A stretch of DNA of 15,692 nucleotides from positions 43,696-59,387 of the forward strand of contig PLMF01000035.1 of the NCBI GenBank assembly GCA_003142355.1, read 5' to 3'. The position numbers and the translations under genes are program-made. This DNA comes from Bryobacterales bacterium. Lineage in GTDB: Bacteria; Acidobacteriota; Terriglobia; Bryobacterales; Bryobacteraceae. Numbering within the stretch: the stretch's first letter is position 1; the number at the start of each line of letters is the position of its first letter. This document shows positions 14,728-15,692 of this stretch, piece by piece. Under the pieces are notes generated by a model that was not told where the DNA came from, made no database searches, and was given only the letters and a program-made list of their open reading frames with translations.

Positions 14728-15692
14728 ATGAGAAACGTGCGAGTTTCGGCGCTCATTGCCCTTTTGGCGAATGCCGCGGCGATGTCCGCGCAGAATGCCG
14801 GCGGCCGGCCCATCCACAACCAAGCGGAGCGGCTCGCCAGGTGGAAGGCCGTCGAGATGCCGTACCATTCCTCCGGCCTTTCCGCGCGCGAGCGGCAGAT
14901 GGTGGAGAGGCTGGTGGAGGCCTGCCGGCTGCTCGACGGCGTTTTCTGGCGGCAGAGCGATGTGGGAGGACTGGCGCTCTACCAGGGCACTCGAGACCCA
15001 ACGCTGAAGGGCCTGTTCGGCATCATGGGCAGCCGCTGGGACCTGGCGGATCAGAACCGGCCGTTCCTAGGGGAAGCCCCGATGCCGCCGGGGCACGCGC
15101 TGTATCCGGACGGCCTCACGCGCGCCCGCCTGGAGCAGTATCTCCAGAAGCATCCCGAAGACCGGGCCGCCATCTACAACCCGTACACGGTGGTCAAATG
15201 GCACGGCGACCGCCTCGTCGCGGTGCCGTACCACGAGGAGTACAAGCAGTTCCTGGAGCCGATGGCGAAGGCGCTCGGCGATGCCGCCGCCCTCAGCGGA
15301 GACGCCGCCTTCGCCGGCTTCCTGCGGATGCGCGCCGGCGCGCTGCTCAGCGACGACTATTATCAGAGCGACCTTGCCTGGGTGGACCTCAAAGACCCCA
15401 GGTTCGACGTCATCTTCGCGCCTTACGAAACCTACCTGGACGACTTGCTGGGCGTGAAAACCTCCTACGGCGCCTCCATTCTGATCCGCAACGAAGCGGA
15501 GAGCCGCAAGCTGGCCATGTACCAGAAGTACGTGCCGGACATTCAGGATGCGCTGCCGATCGAGGGGGCCGACCGTCCCTCGAAGCGCGGCGGCGCCACC
15601 CCGATGGAAGTGATGGACGCGCCCTACCGCGCGGGCGATTTGCGCTACGGCTACCAGGCCGTGGCCGACAACCTGCCCAACGATCCGCGTGT
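14728..15692 (+). CDS. Exported M49-like (dipeptidyl-peptidase III-related) metallopeptidase, 3' end outside window
   Basis: 321 codons from ATG 14728 to the window edge. A signal peptide is visible (MRNVRVSALIALLANAAAMSAQ). The mature part contains HALYPDGLTRARLEQYL, AIYNPYTVVKW, LVAVPYHEEYKQFLEPMAKAL, SDDYYQSDLAWVDLKDPRFDVIFAPYETYLDDLLGVKTSYGAS (spread over about residues 208-255), IRNEAESRKLAMYQKYVPDIQDALP and PMEVMDAPYRAGDLRYGYQAVADNLPNDPR. This series is characteristic of bacterial proteins related to dipeptidyl-peptidase III, sometimes mislabelled as MutT/Nudix-associated. The zinc-binding HExxGH-type motif should lie downstream of the window and cannot be confirmed. No Shine-Dalgarno site precedes the start. 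The gene is divergent from the pectinase gene with only 47 bp between the two starts. Confidence 0.75.
   Translation, partial: MRNVRVSALIALLANAAAMSAQNAGGRPIHNQAERLARWKAVEMPYHSSGLSARERQMVERLVEACRLLDGVFWRQSDVGGLALYQGTRDPTLKGLFGIMGSRWDLADQNRPFLGEAPMPPGHALYPDGLTRARLEQYLQKHPEDRAAIYNPYTVVKWHGDRLVAVPYHEEYKQFLEPMAKALGDAAALSGDAAFAGFLRMRAGALLSDDYYQSDLAWVDLKDPRFDVIFAPYETYLDDLLGVKTSYGASILIRNEAESRKLAMYQKYVPDIQDALPIEGADRPSKRGGATPMEVMDAPYRAGDLRYGYQAVADNLPNDPR

Overview
The window looks like chromosomal DNA of a soil acidobacterium of the Solibacter/Bryobacterales kind. This is inferred from high GC, many exported carbohydrate-active and hydrolytic enzymes with Tat or Sec signals, the recognisable style of several proteins (six-hairpin glycosidase, OsmC, type B carboxylesterase, GH28, dipeptidyl-peptidase III-like), and many palindromic intergenic repeats. 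No rRNA, tRNA, CRISPR array or intact transposase was seen.

Layout. 1-1647 (minus): 5' part of a Tat-exported six-hairpin glycosidase. 1648-2239: gene-free, repeat-rich, with a 139-bp MITE-like element and a degenerate GAACGAAGCCAATCC repeat. 2240-2593 (plus): small lipoprotein. 2725-2828: an inverted repeat. 2850-4450 (minus): a secreted jelly-roll-like protein followed by a divergent thymidylate synthase-like protein. 4994-7036: a lower-GC accessory stretch with a small zinc-ribbon protein, a HEPN-motif protein and a VapBC-type toxin-antitoxin pair. 7157-7660 (plus): OsmC-family protein. 7688-7872: a chain of six small hairpins. 7965-9548 (minus) and 9652-10932 (plus): divergent carboxylesterase and beta-lactamase-fold serine hydrolase. 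10978-11049: a perfect 27-bp inverted repeat. 11164-14680 (minus): a pectin-type operon. 14728 to the end (plus): 5' part of an M49-like peptidase.

How the genes fit together. The minus-strand cluster at 14680-11164 reads as pectin use. An exported polygalacturonase (GH28) fused to a pectin methylesterase (CE8) would demethylate and cut homogalacturonan, and a zinc-dependent sugar/polyol dehydrogenase follows 30 bp downstream. A third member, starting 7 bp after the dehydrogenase, is only a Tat signal stub. Two members of this operon are damaged: the fusion gene has one in-frame TAG at 14326-14324 although every visible catalytic motif downstream is intact, and the stub stops after 46 codons. 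The operon therefore seems to be decaying, unless the TAG is a sequencing error, is read through, or is bypassed by restart at the GTG at 14296.

The best candidates for less-described biology are the zinc-ribbon plus HEPN-motif pair next to VapBC, and several structured intergenic repeat families. Large antisense open frames over most genes are high-GC shadows and are not annotated.
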